Below the pieces are notes generated by a model, which had not been told where the DNA came from, did no database searches, and saw only the letters and a program-made list of their open reading frames with translations. The position numbers and the translations under genes are program-made. This document shows positions 7,304 to 15,029 of a stretch of DNA of 22,587 bases, in pieces; position 1 is the stretch's first letter; each line of letters begins with the position of its first letter. Origin of the DNA: RUG754 sp964345365 (GTDB lineage Bacteria; Bacillota; Clostridia; Peptostreptococcales; Anaerovoracaceae); assembly GCA_964345365.1 (NCBI GenBank), contig CAYFQR010000026.1:1-22587 (forward strand), read 5' to 3'.

Positions 7304-8174
7304 ATCGTAATATGTATTCTATCGCTTTGTTGATTACTTCCTCGCCGGTTTGTCCGTCGGGTCCGCCGTTATGTATCTCGTGATAATATCCTTCCCATTC
7401 TATGAACTCCAATGTGTTCTCCCGGGACTTTTTTGATAATTTTTCACTATATACTTTAACGAATCCTCTTGAGCCTTCTATGTCGCAAATCTTGTCCGCC
7501 GTCCCATGCATAATGAGGATAGGCGTTTCGAGTGCTTTCAAGTTATCCTCATTGGTACCCGCCATTATTTCATTTCCTATGCTGAAGCCTTCAAATGCCG
7601 TAAGCAATGAAATATACGGATGTACGAGCGGGTCCTTTTTGTACGGGCGCACAAACAAAAGATTCCCCAAATCAACCTCGTCGCAGTTCGATGAAATTGC
7701 CTTTTCGGGCATTATCCTGCTCAGCAGTTTTACCACCTTTAGCAAAGAATCGCTGACAGGCCTGACTAATTTTATCCAAGGCGCCGATATTATGTATTTA
7801 GACGGTATGTGATTTAATCCTCCTCTAAACCTATAGTCAAGCGCAATATTACCGCCCATGCTGTGTCCGTAGAGAATTATAGGAATATTCGGATACTCGG
7901 ATAGAGCATAATCCATAAGGGCGTCGATGTCCTTGAGCACTTCGTTTCTCGGAGCGCAGTGTCCTCTCTTCCCTTCGCTTTTACCATGTCCTCTGAGATC
8001 CATCGAGAGTACCGCAATGCCTTTTTTGTTGAAGCATTCCGACACGCGCTGATATCTTCCGGCATGTTCACCTATGCCATGTATTATAACAGCGACGCAT
8101 TCGGGATTATCACAATCAAAACGATATCCCGCAATATCGACGCCTCTGCCTTCAAGCTTAAAATTGCTTAACAT
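7302..8174 (-). CDS. Alpha/beta hydrolase, monoacylglycerol lipase-like
   Basis: The 290-residue product is a serine hydrolase of the Hydrolase_4 / lysophospholipase group. The nucleophile elbow is GHSMGG with S105, the acid is D227 in MHGTADKICD and the histidine is H265 in GYYHEIHNGG. The oxyanion region is IHGIGEHAGRY at about 31-41, and MDLRGHGKSEG at about 59-69 is typical of this family. There is no signal peptide, so it acts in the cytoplasm. Members hydrolyse monoacylglycerols or lysophospholipids; the substrate here is not known. A GGAGGT site precedes the ATG at 8174. It is the first gene after a 213-base gap, and pepV follows after 40 bases. Confidence 0.88.
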   Translation of the reverse strand: MLSNFKLEGRGVDIAGYRFDCDNPECVAVIIHGIGEHAGRYQRVSECFNKKGIAVLSMDLRGHGKSEGKRGHCAPRNEVLKDIDALMDYALSEYPNIPIILYGHSMGGNIALDYRFRGGLNHIPSKYIISAPWIKLVRPVSDSLLKVVKLLSRIMPEKAISSNCDEVDLGNLLFVRPYKKDPLVHPYISLLTAFEGFSIGNEIMAGTNEDNLKALETPILIMHGTADKICDIEGSRGFVKVYSEKLSKKSRENTLEFIEWEGYYHEIHNGGPDGQTGEEVINKAIEYILR

Positions 8175-8207
8175 ATTTGACCTCCAAAATATAGAGAGAC
8201 AAGATTC

Positions 8208-8266
8208 TTACAATATGCGGCATTTTTTTAACAAAAAACGACCGAAAAAATACGTACATATTGTAA
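8208..8266. repeat. Long inverted repeat upstream of the hydrolase gene
   Basis: Perfect 10-base arms TTACAATATG (8208-8217) and CATATTGTAA (8257-8266) enclose 39 bases that hold a second inverted pair, ATTTTTT (8222-8228) and AAAAAAT (8245-8251). Together they can form an AT-rich hairpin of about 59 nt with a small internal loop. It occupies the centre of the 213-base gap between rluD and the hydrolase. Two TATAAT boxes (minus strand, near 8277-8282 and 8336-8341) lie upstream of it, but neither has a convincing -35. No other feature was found in this gap. Confidence 0.6.
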
Positions 8267-8387
8267 TCAACCTGCATTATAATATACTTTTCTTAACGGA
8301 TAGAACTGGCATTTTTCTTATAAGTATAACAGCATTATATGATACATCTGATTAAGTAGCCTTCTTTCAAATCCCCGGTAAAGGCCA

Positions 8388-9341
8388 TCATAATAATTTA
8401 ATTTCATCAATGTCAGTATCTATTTTCAATCTCCGGAGCGCTTCTATAAAGTCCTCCGGAGGTTTTACTTCAAAGCGCATTTTTTCACCGGTCGCAGGAT
8501 GTATGAATCCCAGCACGGCAGCATGCAAAAGTTGTCCTTCAATCTTTATATTTTTAGCTTTAGGGCCGTATAGCATATCTCCGACCAGCGGATGATTTAT
8601 CGATGCCATGTGAACTCTTATTTGATGAGTTCTACCTGTTTCAAGCCTGCATGACAAAAGAGTATATTTAGAATATCTTCTTAAAACCCTGTAGTGCGTG
8701 ATTGCAGGCTTGGAGTTTTTGTAACTTACGGCATTTCTCAATCTGTTTTTAGGGTCTCTTCCTATGGGTTTATCTATGGTGCCTTCGTCTGTGATAATAT
8801 TGTTATAGACAAGCGCTATGTAGCTTCTCTCTACGCTATGCTCCTTTAACTGCTGCGAAAGCTTCTCATGTGCCTTATCGTTTTTTGCTATCATAAGAAG
8901 TCCGGATGTGTCTTTATCTATCCTATGCACAATCCCGGGCCGGATTACTCCGTTAATTGAAGAGAGACGACTTCCGCAATGATAAAGTACGGCGTTGACA
9001 AGCGTTCCGTTGTAATTGCCCGGTGCGGGATGTACGACCATGCCTCTCGGCTTGTTTACAACTAAAACATCTTCATCTTCGTATACTATGTCCAAAGGTA
9101 TGTCTTCGGGAACAATGTCAGGCGGTTCCGGTGAAGGCAATTCTATTTCTACGGTATCTCCTGTTTTGACCTTGGTTTTTTTAACGGTGCATATTACCGA
9201 ATTGATTTTTACGGCGCCGTTTTCTATAAGCTTGACCGAGAAGCTGCGCGAAACCTCGGGAATGAGGTAAGCGACAGCGGAATCGATTCTCTGCCCGTCC
9301 ATCTCTTCTTCGGCAATAAAGGAATATATCTCACTCTTCAT
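8388..9341 (-). CDS. rluD: RluA/RluD family 23S rRNA pseudouridine synthase
   Basis: The 317-residue protein has an N-terminal S4 RNA-binding domain (about 12-72) and a PseudoU_synth_2 domain. The catalytic aspartate is D142 in HRIDKDTSG; other family blocks are VVNKPRGMVVHPAPGN, the GRTHQIRVHMASINHPLVGD RNA-contact motif and LLHAAVLGFIHPATGE. It isomerises uridines in 23S rRNA, by analogy with RluD/YlyB; the exact positions cannot be told. Its ATG lies within the last 11 bases of lspA, a pairing seen in many Bacillota (lspA-ylyB). It is the final gene of the yggS-sepF-divIVA operon; no clear terminator follows it. Confidence 0.95.
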   Translation of the reverse strand: MKSEIYSFIAEEEMDGQRIDSAVAYLIPEVSRSFSVKLIENGAVKINSVICTVKKTKVKTGDTVEIELPSPEPPDIVPEDIPLDIVYEDEDVLVVNKPRGMVVHPAPGNYNGTLVNAVLYHCGSRLSSINGVIRPGIVHRIDKDTSGLLMIAKNDKAHEKLSQQLKEHSVERSYIALVYNNIITDEGTIDKPIGRDPKNRLRNAVSYKNSKPAITHYRVLRRYSKYTLLSCRLETGRTHQIRVHMASINHPLVGDMLYGPKAKNIKIEGQLLHAAVLGFIHPATGEKMRFEVKPPEDFIEALRRLKIDTDIDEIKLL

Positions 9342-9816
9342 TGTTCAATGTGTTCTCTTTCCTGCTTTCGCCTTTGCTGTCATAGTAAAACAAAATATAA
9401 AACATCAACACTGCGCAACCTGTAACTATTGCGATATCTGCGACATTAAATACAGGCCAGAAATGAAAGTCGAACATATCCGTGACATATCCCAAAATGA
9501 CCCTGTCAATCAAGTTGGCCAAACCTCCGCCTATCAGAAGTCCCCCCGCACAGTACATGGTAAAATGCTCATATTGATGCTTCAAAATATAAAATACGGC
9601 AATAACCACAATAATCAGTGGGATAAACGTAAGGGCTGTCCTTTCACCCGACATAATGCTGAATGCCGCCCCGTGATTTCTCACATATGTTATACTGAAA
9701 AAATCCCCGCAAATTTTAATGCTCTCGCCGAGTTCAAAGCTGTTTCTTATTATATTTTTAACTGTTTGGTCAACTATAATGACAATAATTGATATAATAT
9801 ACCACAGTTTATTCAT
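9331..9816 (-). CDS. lspA: Lipoprotein signal peptidase (signal peptidase II)
   Basis: The 161-residue membrane aspartyl protease removes signal peptides from diacylglyceryl-modified prolipoproteins. Four membrane segments are visible (about 4-20, 61-78, 87-104, 123-144). The conserved NHGAAFSIMSG, GGLLIGGGLANLIDR, GYVTDMFDF and FNVADIAI blocks are present, with the catalytic aspartates at D113 and D127. I take the ATG at 9816, six bases after the divIVA stop; a TTG one codon earlier is possible. The C-terminal tail is short and charged and overlaps the start of rluD. Confidence 0.96.
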   Translation of the reverse strand: MNKLWYIISIIVIIVDQTVKNIIRNSFELGESIKICGDFFSITYVRNHGAAFSIMSGERTALTFIPLIIVVIAVFYILKHQYEHFTMYCAGGLLIGGGLANLIDRVILGYVTDMFDFHFWPVFNVADIAIVTGCAVLMFYILFYYDSKGESRKENTLNNEE

Positions 9817-9821
9817 CAATC

Positions 9822-10427
9822 CTACTTTCTTATCACCATGGTTTTAGATAAATCTATATCCGACTCATCCGTTTCTCTTTCGAGGTTGCCGCCAAAGATG
9901 TCAACCTCCGGTCTATCCTCTTCTTTTTCGGAATATCCCGTCATTGATGCCGGCAGGAAATCCGCTTCAAATTCTTCAAATAACCCCGCGCCGACCGACT
10001 CCATACGTTCCAACTCGTCCTTTAACATTCCCTTATATCTTTCCTTCAGAATGTCAACACTTTTCATCAGACGATTGCCCTCTTCGGTATATCTGGATAT
10101 GTTTTCTTTCGCTTCTCTTGTAATAAGTGACGCATCAAGCTCCGCGTTTCTGAGAAGCACCTCGGCTCTTCTCTCTGCGGAAGCGGCAATGTCATTCATG
10201 AGCTGCTTTGCCGCTTCAAGCGTTTCATATACGGATTTTTCGGTTGACATGTGCTTGTCTACCTGAGTGTTCGCTTTGCCGAGTTCTTCTTTAAGCCTGC
10301 GGTTCTCTTGCATGAGTCTCTCCATATCAACTATGATGAGATCCAAAAACTCGTCAACCTCCTCCATATCGTAGCCTCTTTTAGCTCTGGTGAAATCTTT
10401 ATTTTCTATGTCTGCAGGTGTAATCAT
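9822..10427 (-). CDS. divIVA: DivIVA cell division / polarity protein
   Basis: The 201-residue product begins with the classic membrane-binding motif MITPADIENKDFTRAKRGYDMEEVDEFLD, followed by coiled coils to about residue 150 and a low-complexity acidic tail ending IDLSKTMVIRK. DivIVA senses negative membrane curvature at poles and septa and recruits division, wall synthesis or chromosome-anchoring proteins. The ATG at 10427 is chosen over a TTG six codons upstream because AAGGAG precedes it at normal spacing and it matches the family N-terminus. It lies 10 bases after yggT, whose 3' end carries its ribosome binding site. ylmH, which sits between yggT and divIVA in Bacillus, is missing here. 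Confidence 0.95.
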   Translation of the reverse strand: MITPADIENKDFTRAKRGYDMEEVDEFLDLIIVDMERLMQENRRLKEELGKANTQVDKHMSTEKSVYETLEAAKQLMNDIAASAERRAEVLLRNAELDASLITREAKENISRYTEEGNRLMKSVDILKERYKGMLKDELERMESVGAGLFEEFEADFLPASMTGYSEKEEDRPEVDIFGGNLERETDESDIDLSKTMVIRK

Positions 10428-10437
10428 ATCGTTCTCC

Positions 10438-10719
10438 TTACGCAATTAAAATAATCAATCGTACAATTATACTGGCTATTGCCTGAATAACAATCATTGA
10501 AAGGAAGATTGAAAAATCAAACATGCCGGTATTTATTTTTGACAGAGCTTTCCTGCTCGGCGCAACTAAAGGCTCCGTGAATTTGATGACTGCTATATAT
10601 ATTTTGCCTGCAACTGAGTGCGGATTCCTGACGAACCAACTCAATATCACCCTTGTAACAAGAAAAAAGATGATTAACTCGGTAAACATATATATAGCTC
10701 TTATTAAAACCATTTTCAT
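10438..10719 (-). CDS. yggT: YggT family membrane protein
   Basis: The 93-residue protein has two hydrophobic segments (about 5-25 and 66-92) around a short loop with the family motif VTRVILSWFVRNPHS and the TEPLVAPSRKAL block. YggT (YlmG) proteins are conserved beside sepF in Bacillota and in cyanobacteria and plastids, where they influence division or nucleoid placement; the molecular role is unknown. The ATG has an AAGAAGG site upstream. It lies 12 bases after sepF and overlaps nothing. Confidence 0.92.
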   Translation of the reverse strand: MKMVLIRAIYMFTELIIFFLVTRVILSWFVRNPHSVAGKIYIAVIKFTEPLVAPSRKALSKINTGMFDFSIFLSMIVIQAIASIIVRLIILIA

Positions 10720-10731
10720 ACGCTTACCTTC

Positions 10732-11223
10732 TTATTTCCACGGACTCGACGATTTCTGTGAGAAATCGAATCCTCTTTCATCCTGGCTTGCAGAAATGTC
10801 AACGGATTCAGGTGCGAATATGAATATATTATTAGCTACCTTCTGCACGTTGCCGTTTAACGCATAAGTAGCACCCGACAAAAAATCAAAGATCTTCTTT
10901 GCAGTCTCTGTCTCAATTTTTTCGAGGTTGATTATTATCGGTCTCCGTCCTCTTAAGCTGTCTACGAGTTTAGGGCATTCCTCGAACCTCTTAGGTTCAA
11001 TCACGACAAGCTTAAATGCGGAGGTCCCGTTAAATGATATGTTTTTTTGTGAGGAAAGCTTCGGTGCCTGAGGCTCAAACTGCCCCTGCGGCCTGAAAGA
11101 ACTTACCGATTTACGTTCCTCCGTTTTTAACGCTTCTTTTTCTTTTTCGATTTCTTCTTCTGTGATATCGTCTACTGCGTCATCAAGTCCTATTAATTTT
11201 CTTATAGTATCTCCAACTCCCAT
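10732..11223 (-). CDS. sepF: SepF, FtsZ membrane-anchoring division protein
   Basis: The 163-residue product has a short N-terminal amphipathic helix (MGVGDTIRKLIGL), an acidic and basic linker to about residue 60, and a C-terminal SepF domain (about 69-150) with FKLVVIEPKRFEE, RRPIIINLEKI and the FDFLSGATYALNGNVQKV block. SepF binds FtsZ filaments and tethers and bundles them at the septum. AAAGGAG precedes the ATG. Neighbours yggS, yggT and divIVA match the conserved Bacillota division cluster. Confidence 0.95.
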   Translation of the reverse strand: MGVGDTIRKLIGLDDAVDDITEEEIEKEKEALKTEERKSVSSFRPQGQFEPQAPKLSSQKNISFNGTSAFKLVVIEPKRFEECPKLVDSLRGRRPIIINLEKIETETAKKIFDFLSGATYALNGNVQKVANNIFIFAPESVDISASQDERGFDFSQKSSSPWK

Positions 11224-11245
11224 TTCAATTCTCCTTTTTTTATTA

Positions 11246-11953
11246 TTAATCTGCCATCTTAATGGTATAATCTCTATTCCCGAATATAGCCGTTCCGACT
11301 CTTATGACATTAGAGCCGGCCTCTATCGCTACCTCGAAATCATTTGTCATCCCCATCGAAAGATACTTAAAATCCAGATTAGGATGTTCTATCTTCGAGA
11401 ACTCATTGAACTGATCCCTTACCGCCTCGAAATATACCTTGGCGTCTTCAGGTTCATCCTCAAAAGGTGCTATGCACATGAGTCCTCTTATCATTACATT
11501 CGGACAATTTAGCAAAATATCCTCAATCAAGCTGTGCGTTTCTTCCACCGTTACTCCGAACTTCGATTCTTCTTCGGCGGAATTGACCTGGATAAGAATA
11601 TCCATCTTCAAATCCTTGGCCGCAGCCCTCTTATTTATTTCCTTTGCAAGCCTCAAGCTGTCCACCGAATGAATCATACTCACCTTATCAATTATGTATT
11701 TAACCTTGTTGGTCTGCAGGTGTCCTATAAGGTGCCATCTTACCGGTTTAACCTTGTCATATTTGTTTACTATCTCCTGGACTTTGTTCTCAGCGATGTC
11801 GGTTATCCCCGCCTCTATTGCTTCGTTTATTTCATCCGTGCTGTGAAGCTTTGTTACGGCGATAAGCAGGACATCCTCGCCATTTCTGCCGGAACGCTCT
11901 GCCGCAAGAGATTTTCTCTTATTAACAGCATTGATATTATCCTTTATTGACAT
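11246..11953 (-). CDS. yggS: YggS family pyridoxal 5'-phosphate homeostasis protein
   Basis: The 235-residue product is the single-domain PLP-binding TIM-barrel protein known as YggS, PLPBP or YlmE. The PLP lysine is in LLIAVTKLHS (about residue 34); further family blocks are the GENxVQE-like IAENKVQEI, WHLIGHLQTNKVK, MDILIQVNSAEEESKFG, RGLMCIAP and LSMGMTNDFEVAIEAGSNV. It has no known enzyme activity and buffers free PLP and amino-acid pools. The ATG at 11953 follows AAAAGGAG at proper distance; an upstream in-frame ATG lies inside the preceding gene without a site. It overlaps the hlyD-like gene by 17 bases, which points to coupled translation. Confidence 0.94.
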   Translation of the reverse strand: MSIKDNINAVNKRKSLAAERSGRNGEDVLLIAVTKLHSTDEINEAIEAGITDIAENKVQEIVNKYDKVKPVRWHLIGHLQTNKVKYIIDKVSMIHSVDSLRLAKEINKRAAAKDLKMDILIQVNSAEEESKFGVTVEETHSLIEDILLNCPNVMIRGLMCIAPFEDEPEDAKVYFEAVRDQFNEFSKIEHPNLDFKYLSMGMTNDFEVAIEAGSNVIRVGTAIFGNRDYTIKMAD

Positions 11954-12974
11954 TATTTGAATCTCCTTTTTTGATACTGTCATAATTTTTAACCGTATCT
12001 ACCATCTTTTCGGTTTTAGGGTCATAATACAATCGATTTTCGACTACGGTCTTATCACCTATCTCAGCGATGATGCTTATCGGTGTAAACACATAGTTAT
12101 TATATTTATTGAGGACATAGACACCTTTTTGGCCGTCTTCTTCGACTATGGAAGACGTCTCAAGTATCATGCCCGTCTTTCTTGACGTGACCAGCTTAGC
12201 TTTACCGTACCTCAATTTATCAAAGTTCTCATAGTATCTGTCACATGAAAAAATTACTTTATATTTTTTGGAGGCGGTGTCCATGCTTTCTTCTTCATCC
12301 GCAGCTTCGGTTTCTTCTCCTATCTCGGAATCATCGGTGTTTTCTTCCGGTCTCTCGATAAAAACGGTCTTGAACGGCATCATCATTTCATCCTGCTCAC
12401 CGATTTTTATCCTTACGCTTCGGCCCTCCGCCAATTCATTGAGATTATCTTCCGTCATAAAGCTGACAAAGTACCAAACCGAATTATCGACAATCTTATA
12501 TATCGGGTCGCCGACATTCGCGGTTTCCGAAGCACACGGTTTCAGTGCCGTCTCATCATCGTCGGTTCGCCTTTTCAGTACCTCTATATCTCGCGATTTC
12601 AGGTCATCAAGATTGTCAACGGAATATTTTTTTTCGAGGTTATCATAAACATAGCTGACTATGCCTCGAATTCTGGAATAGTAATTCATCCCTCCCACCG
12701 ACATTATCTTCGAATTGTTTCTGACTAAATTGCCGGCTTCAATTATTCTTTTTACTTTTCCTGTGTTGTCTGCTGTATGAATCCTTTCATTCCTCACGCA
12801 AATATACTCGATTTCATGTTCGACATCTATCGTACCGTACTCGGCAATATAGCTTTCAATGAAAATATCGGTCACACCCGGAGCGATATATATAATAAAA
12901 TACAACACCCCTACTGTAAGAATCCAAATCAAAGCCGCTAATTTAATTTTGCTTAAAGAAGCTTTTTTCCCCAT
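11937..12974 (-). CDS. Membrane-anchored HlyD-like protein (membrane-fusion adaptor type)
   Basis: The 345-residue protein has one N-terminal membrane anchor (about 11-31) and a large extracytoplasmic part. That part includes a lipoyl/barrel-sandwich-like segment (TADNTGKVKRIIEAGNLVRNNSKI and a returning NVGDPIYKIVDN), a beta-barrel-like region and an acidic Glu/Asp-rich insert at about 215-235. This arrangement resembles HlyD-type adaptors that accompany ABC exporters, but no exporter gene is nearby. GGAG lies five to six bases before the ATG at 12974. An upstream ATG at 13010 would fall almost at the predicted transcription start, so I reject it. As first gene of the operon it stands where ylmD is found in Bacillus. 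A role in division or envelope assembly is inferred from context only. Confidence 0.7.
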   Translation of the reverse strand: MGKKASLSKIKLAALIWILTVGVLYFIIYIAPGVTDIFIESYIAEYGTIDVEHEIEYICVRNERIHTADNTGKVKRIIEAGNLVRNNSKIMSVGGMNYYSRIRGIVSYVYDNLEKKYSVDNLDDLKSRDIEVLKRRTDDDETALKPCASETANVGDPIYKIVDNSVWYFVSFMTEDNLNELAEGRSVRIKIGEQDEMMMPFKTVFIERPEENTDDSEIGEETEAADEEESMDTASKKYKVIFSCDRYYENFDKLRYGKAKLVTSRKTGMILETSSIVEEDGQKGVYVLNKYNNYVFTPISIIAEIGDKTVVENRLYYDPKTEKMVDTVKNYDSIKKGDSNNVNKG

Positions 12975-13012
12975 ACGAGCTCCAAGTAAAACAATATAAC
13001 TATACATCATTA

Positions 13013-13041
13013 ATCATAGCACAAAATATGGTGGAATACAA
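13013..13041 (-). promoter_or_regulatory. Extended -10 promoter of the hlyD-like-yggS-sepF-divIVA operon
   Basis: TTGTAT (13036-13041), a 17-base spacer and TATGAT (13013-13018) preceded by TGC form a strong sigma-A type promoter with extended -10. It begins directly after the trmD terminator and can drive all seven genes down to rluD. Confidence 0.75.
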
Positions 13042-13042
13042 T

Positions 13043-13086
13043 AAAAAAAACTCGCTTTGTCACCCATTTTTGAGCTTTCAGCGAGT
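13043..13086 (-). terminator. Rho-independent terminator after trmD
   Basis: On the minus strand ACTCGCT (13080-13086) pairs with AGCGAGT (13050-13056) across a 23-base loop and is followed directly by a run of T. The stem begins only eight bases after the trmD stop. The loop is longer than usual but can fold internally (TCA with TGA). Confidence 0.7.
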
Positions 13087-13093
13087 CTTGTGA

Positions 13094-13867
13094 CTATTTG
13101 ATTTTGAGAAGTTTATTCACAAATTCTTCGACTTGAAGTTTCTCCTTTTTTGTCAGGAAATCGAGCTTCGGTCGACTTTCCCACCAACTCCTAAGTAAAT
13201 CGGGACGTTTCACATTCGTGATTTCAATAGAGTTCATGAGCTGCCATAAGGCGATTTTTTTATGATTCCCATCTGTCAAAACACCCGGAACGGCCATACC
13301 TTCAAAGACGCTCGGTCTCGTGTAATTGTCCGCTTCCAAAAGCCCTTTATATATTGATTCATCCGCCGCGGATTCCTCATTCCCGAGTACTCCCGGAATA
13401 AATCTGGAAACAGAGTCGACAAGCACCATTGCCGGCAGCTCTCCGCCTGTCAGTATGTAATCGCCGACAGACACCTCCTCCATATCCCAATATGATATTA
13501 CTCTCTGATCGACTCCTTCATAATGTCCGCAAAGTATTGTAAGCTCATCACAGACGGAAAGTTCTTCAATCATGCTCCTGTCCAATATTTTGCCTCTCGG
13601 AGACATATATATTAGCCTTCCGTTTGCTTTTCCCTTTTCAAAACCCAAACTCCTGAGTGCATCGAAAATCGGCTGCGGAGTCATCACCATCCCGGGTCCT
13701 CCGCCAAAAGGCGAGTCATCGGTCTTAAGGTGCTTGTCTTCGGAGAAATCCCTTATATTAACTATATTTATACTCAATTTGCCGCTGTCACACGCCTTTC
13801 CAAGCAGCGACTCCTCCGTTATAGGAGTAAACATATTCGGGAAAATCGAGAGTATGTTTATCTTCAT
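13094..13867 (-). CDS. trmD: tRNA (guanine-N1-)-methyltransferase TrmD
   Basis: This 257-residue SPOUT enzyme methylates G37 of tRNAs that read CNN codons and prevents +1 frameshifts. Family marks in order are NILSIFPNMF, the SPFGGGPGMVM loop, the CGHYEGVDQRVI segment, and the trefoil knot SVGDYILTGGELPAMVL that binds SAM, followed by PGVLGNEES. Length is standard. The ATG lies three bases after rimM, whose last codons supply a GAGGAG site. It is the last gene of the ylxM-ffh-rpsP-khpA-rimM cluster. Confidence 0.97.
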   Translation of the reverse strand: MKINILSIFPNMFTPITEESLLGKACDSGKLSINIVNIRDFSEDKHLKTDDSPFGGGPGMVMTPQPIFDALRSLGFEKGKANGRLIYMSPRGKILDRSMIEELSVCDELTILCGHYEGVDQRVISYWDMEEVSVGDYILTGGELPAMVLVDSVSRFIPGVLGNEESAADESIYKGLLEADNYTRPSVFEGMAVPGVLTDGNHKKIALWQLMNSIEITNVKRPDLLRSWWESRPKLDFLTKKEKLQVEEFVNKLLKIK

Positions 13868-13870
13868 TTT

Positions 13871-14395
13871 TTATTTCTCCTCGGTTTCTTCTACAAAACC
13901 CGGGATTAACGCAGTTTTTATCTCTTTTCTGTCCAAATCGACGGATTTTATAAACTCTTTCACTGCGGGAATCAAGATTTCATTTCCGTCGGCTCTTTTT
14001 ACCACATAGATGTCCTGTGAGGAGTTTTGAATCACATCTGCGACTACGCCCAGAGTGCCGTATTCACCGTCATCAACCACCTGCATGCCTATTATATCTC
14101 TGACATAATAGCTGTCTTCGGGAAGTTCCTTCAGATCATTTTCAGTGATGTAAATGTCATAGTCTCTAAGAGCCTCCGCCATATTCCTGTTGCTCGAGCA
14201 TTCTAGCGTGAGAATAACAATATTACCGCTATATCTCACCTTCTCGATTTCGGTCACAATCTCATAGCCGCCCTTAACAAGAATTATTTCTTTCAGTTCT
14301 TCAAAGCGCTCTTTATAGTCACAGAAATGGTATGCTTTTACCTCACCCTTTAATCCGACAACATTTATAATCTTTGCTATTTTAATTTTGTCCAT
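13871..14395 (-). CDS. rimM: Ribosome maturation factor RimM
   Basis: The 174-residue product matures the 30S head by binding S19. An N-terminal barrel starting MDKIKIAKIINVVGLKGEVKAYHF is followed by the PRC-barrel domain (DSYYVRDIIGMQVVDDGEYGTLGVV, EILIPAVKEFIKSVDLDRKEI). I choose the ATG at 14395 from the family N-terminus. The only upstream in-frame ATG lies in the loop of a strong hairpin. No Shine-Dalgarno motif precedes 14395: the preceding bases are the T tract of that hairpin plus an AT-rich run. This is unlike nearly every other gene here. trmD follows after three bases. Confidence 0.93.
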   Translation of the reverse strand: MDKIKIAKIINVVGLKGEVKAYHFCDYKERFEELKEIILVKGGYEIVTEIEKVRYSGNIVILTLECSSNRNMAEALRDYDIYITENDLKELPEDSYYVRDIIGMQVVDDGEYGTLGVVADVIQNSSQDIYVVKRADGNEILIPAVKEFIKSVDLDRKEIKTALIPGFVEETEEK

Positions 14396-14405
14396 AATAA
14401 TTACT

Positions 14406-14434
14406 AAAACGAGCCGCATAGTTCCGGCGGCTCG
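14406..14434 (-). terminator. Intra-operon hairpin/terminator between khpA and rimM
   Basis: On the minus strand CGAGCCGC (14427-14434) and GCGGCTCG (14410-14417) form a perfect 8-bp GC-rich stem with a nine-base loop, followed by TTTT at 14406-14409. It starts six bases after the khpA stop and ends about 10 bases before the rimM start. It has the form of an intrinsic terminator and could lower rimM-trmD expression relative to ffh-rpsP-khpA. Confidence 0.7.
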
Positions 14435-14440
14435 CTGCTT

Positions 14441-14698
14441 TTACTCACCGGTTACCGGCATTTCGCCTTCTTTGACGATTTCAACTGTCACTTTTTTATT
14501 TTCCTTCATGGCGTAGGCCTTTACAACAGTTCTAAGAGCTTTTGCAATTCTACCCTGTTTTCCTATTACCTTACCCATGTCGTCAGGGGCAACCTTCAAC
14601 TGAATAACTGTACCCTGTTTATTGGTAAATTCAGTGACAATGACCTCCTCAGGCTTCTCTACCAGAGACCTGGCAATCGTTTCAACCAATTTAGTCAT
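14441..14698 (-). CDS. khpA: KH-domain RNA-binding protein KhpA
   Basis: The 85-residue protein is a single KH domain with the GxxG loop in GKVIGKQGRIAKALR (about 42-56). KhpA (YlqC) pairs with the Jag/KhpB protein in Gram-positive bacteria, binds many RNAs and affects division and cell size. It is typically encoded between rpsP and rimM, as here. An AGGTGA site stands before the ATG. A strong hairpin follows the stop directly. Confidence 0.95.
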   Translation of the reverse strand: MTKLVETIARSLVEKPEEVIVTEFTNKQGTVIQLKVAPDDMGKVIGKQGRIAKALRTVVKAYAMKENKKVTVEIVKEGEMPVTGE

Positions 14699-14730
14699 CA
14701 GTCTTCACCTTTTCCTTTAATGATACCCGG

Positions 14731-14973
14731 TTATTCAATGATTCCGGACTGCTTGAACAATGCTTTTACTGTTTCTGTCGGCTGTGCACCGTCTGCAAGC
14801 CATTTTTTTGCCTTATCCGCATCAATTTTAACAGTCTTAGGTGTGGTCATCGGGTCATAATATCCCAGCTCCTCGATAAATCTGCCGTCGCGAGCCGCTC
14901 TCTGATCCGCTACGATAACTCTGTAGAAAGGTTTCTTATGTGCTCCCATTCTTCTCAATCTGATTCTTACCAT
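14731..14973 (-). CDS. rpsP: 30S ribosomal protein S16
   Basis: The 80-residue product has the S16 signature MVRIRLRRMGAHKKPFYRVI, then ADQRAARDGRFIEELGYYDP and the C-terminal KALFKQSG. It binds 16S rRNA early in 30S assembly. AGGAGGAAT precedes the ATG, one of the strongest ribosome binding sites in the window, in line with high expression. It lies 56 bases after ffh and 32 before khpA. Confidence 0.98.
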   Translation of the reverse strand: MVRIRLRRMGAHKKPFYRVIVADQRAARDGRFIEELGYYDPMTTPKTVKIDADKAKKWLADGAQPTETVKALFKQSGIIE

Positions 14974-15029
14974 TTTTTAATTCCTCCTAATATTTATTGG
15001 TATTTATTTCTTTTTCGGTTTCCCGTATA

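Noticed and set aside
8337..8387. Possible terminator after rluD (GCCTT and AAGGC arms)
   Set aside because: Only five base pairs with an 18-base loop and no T run.
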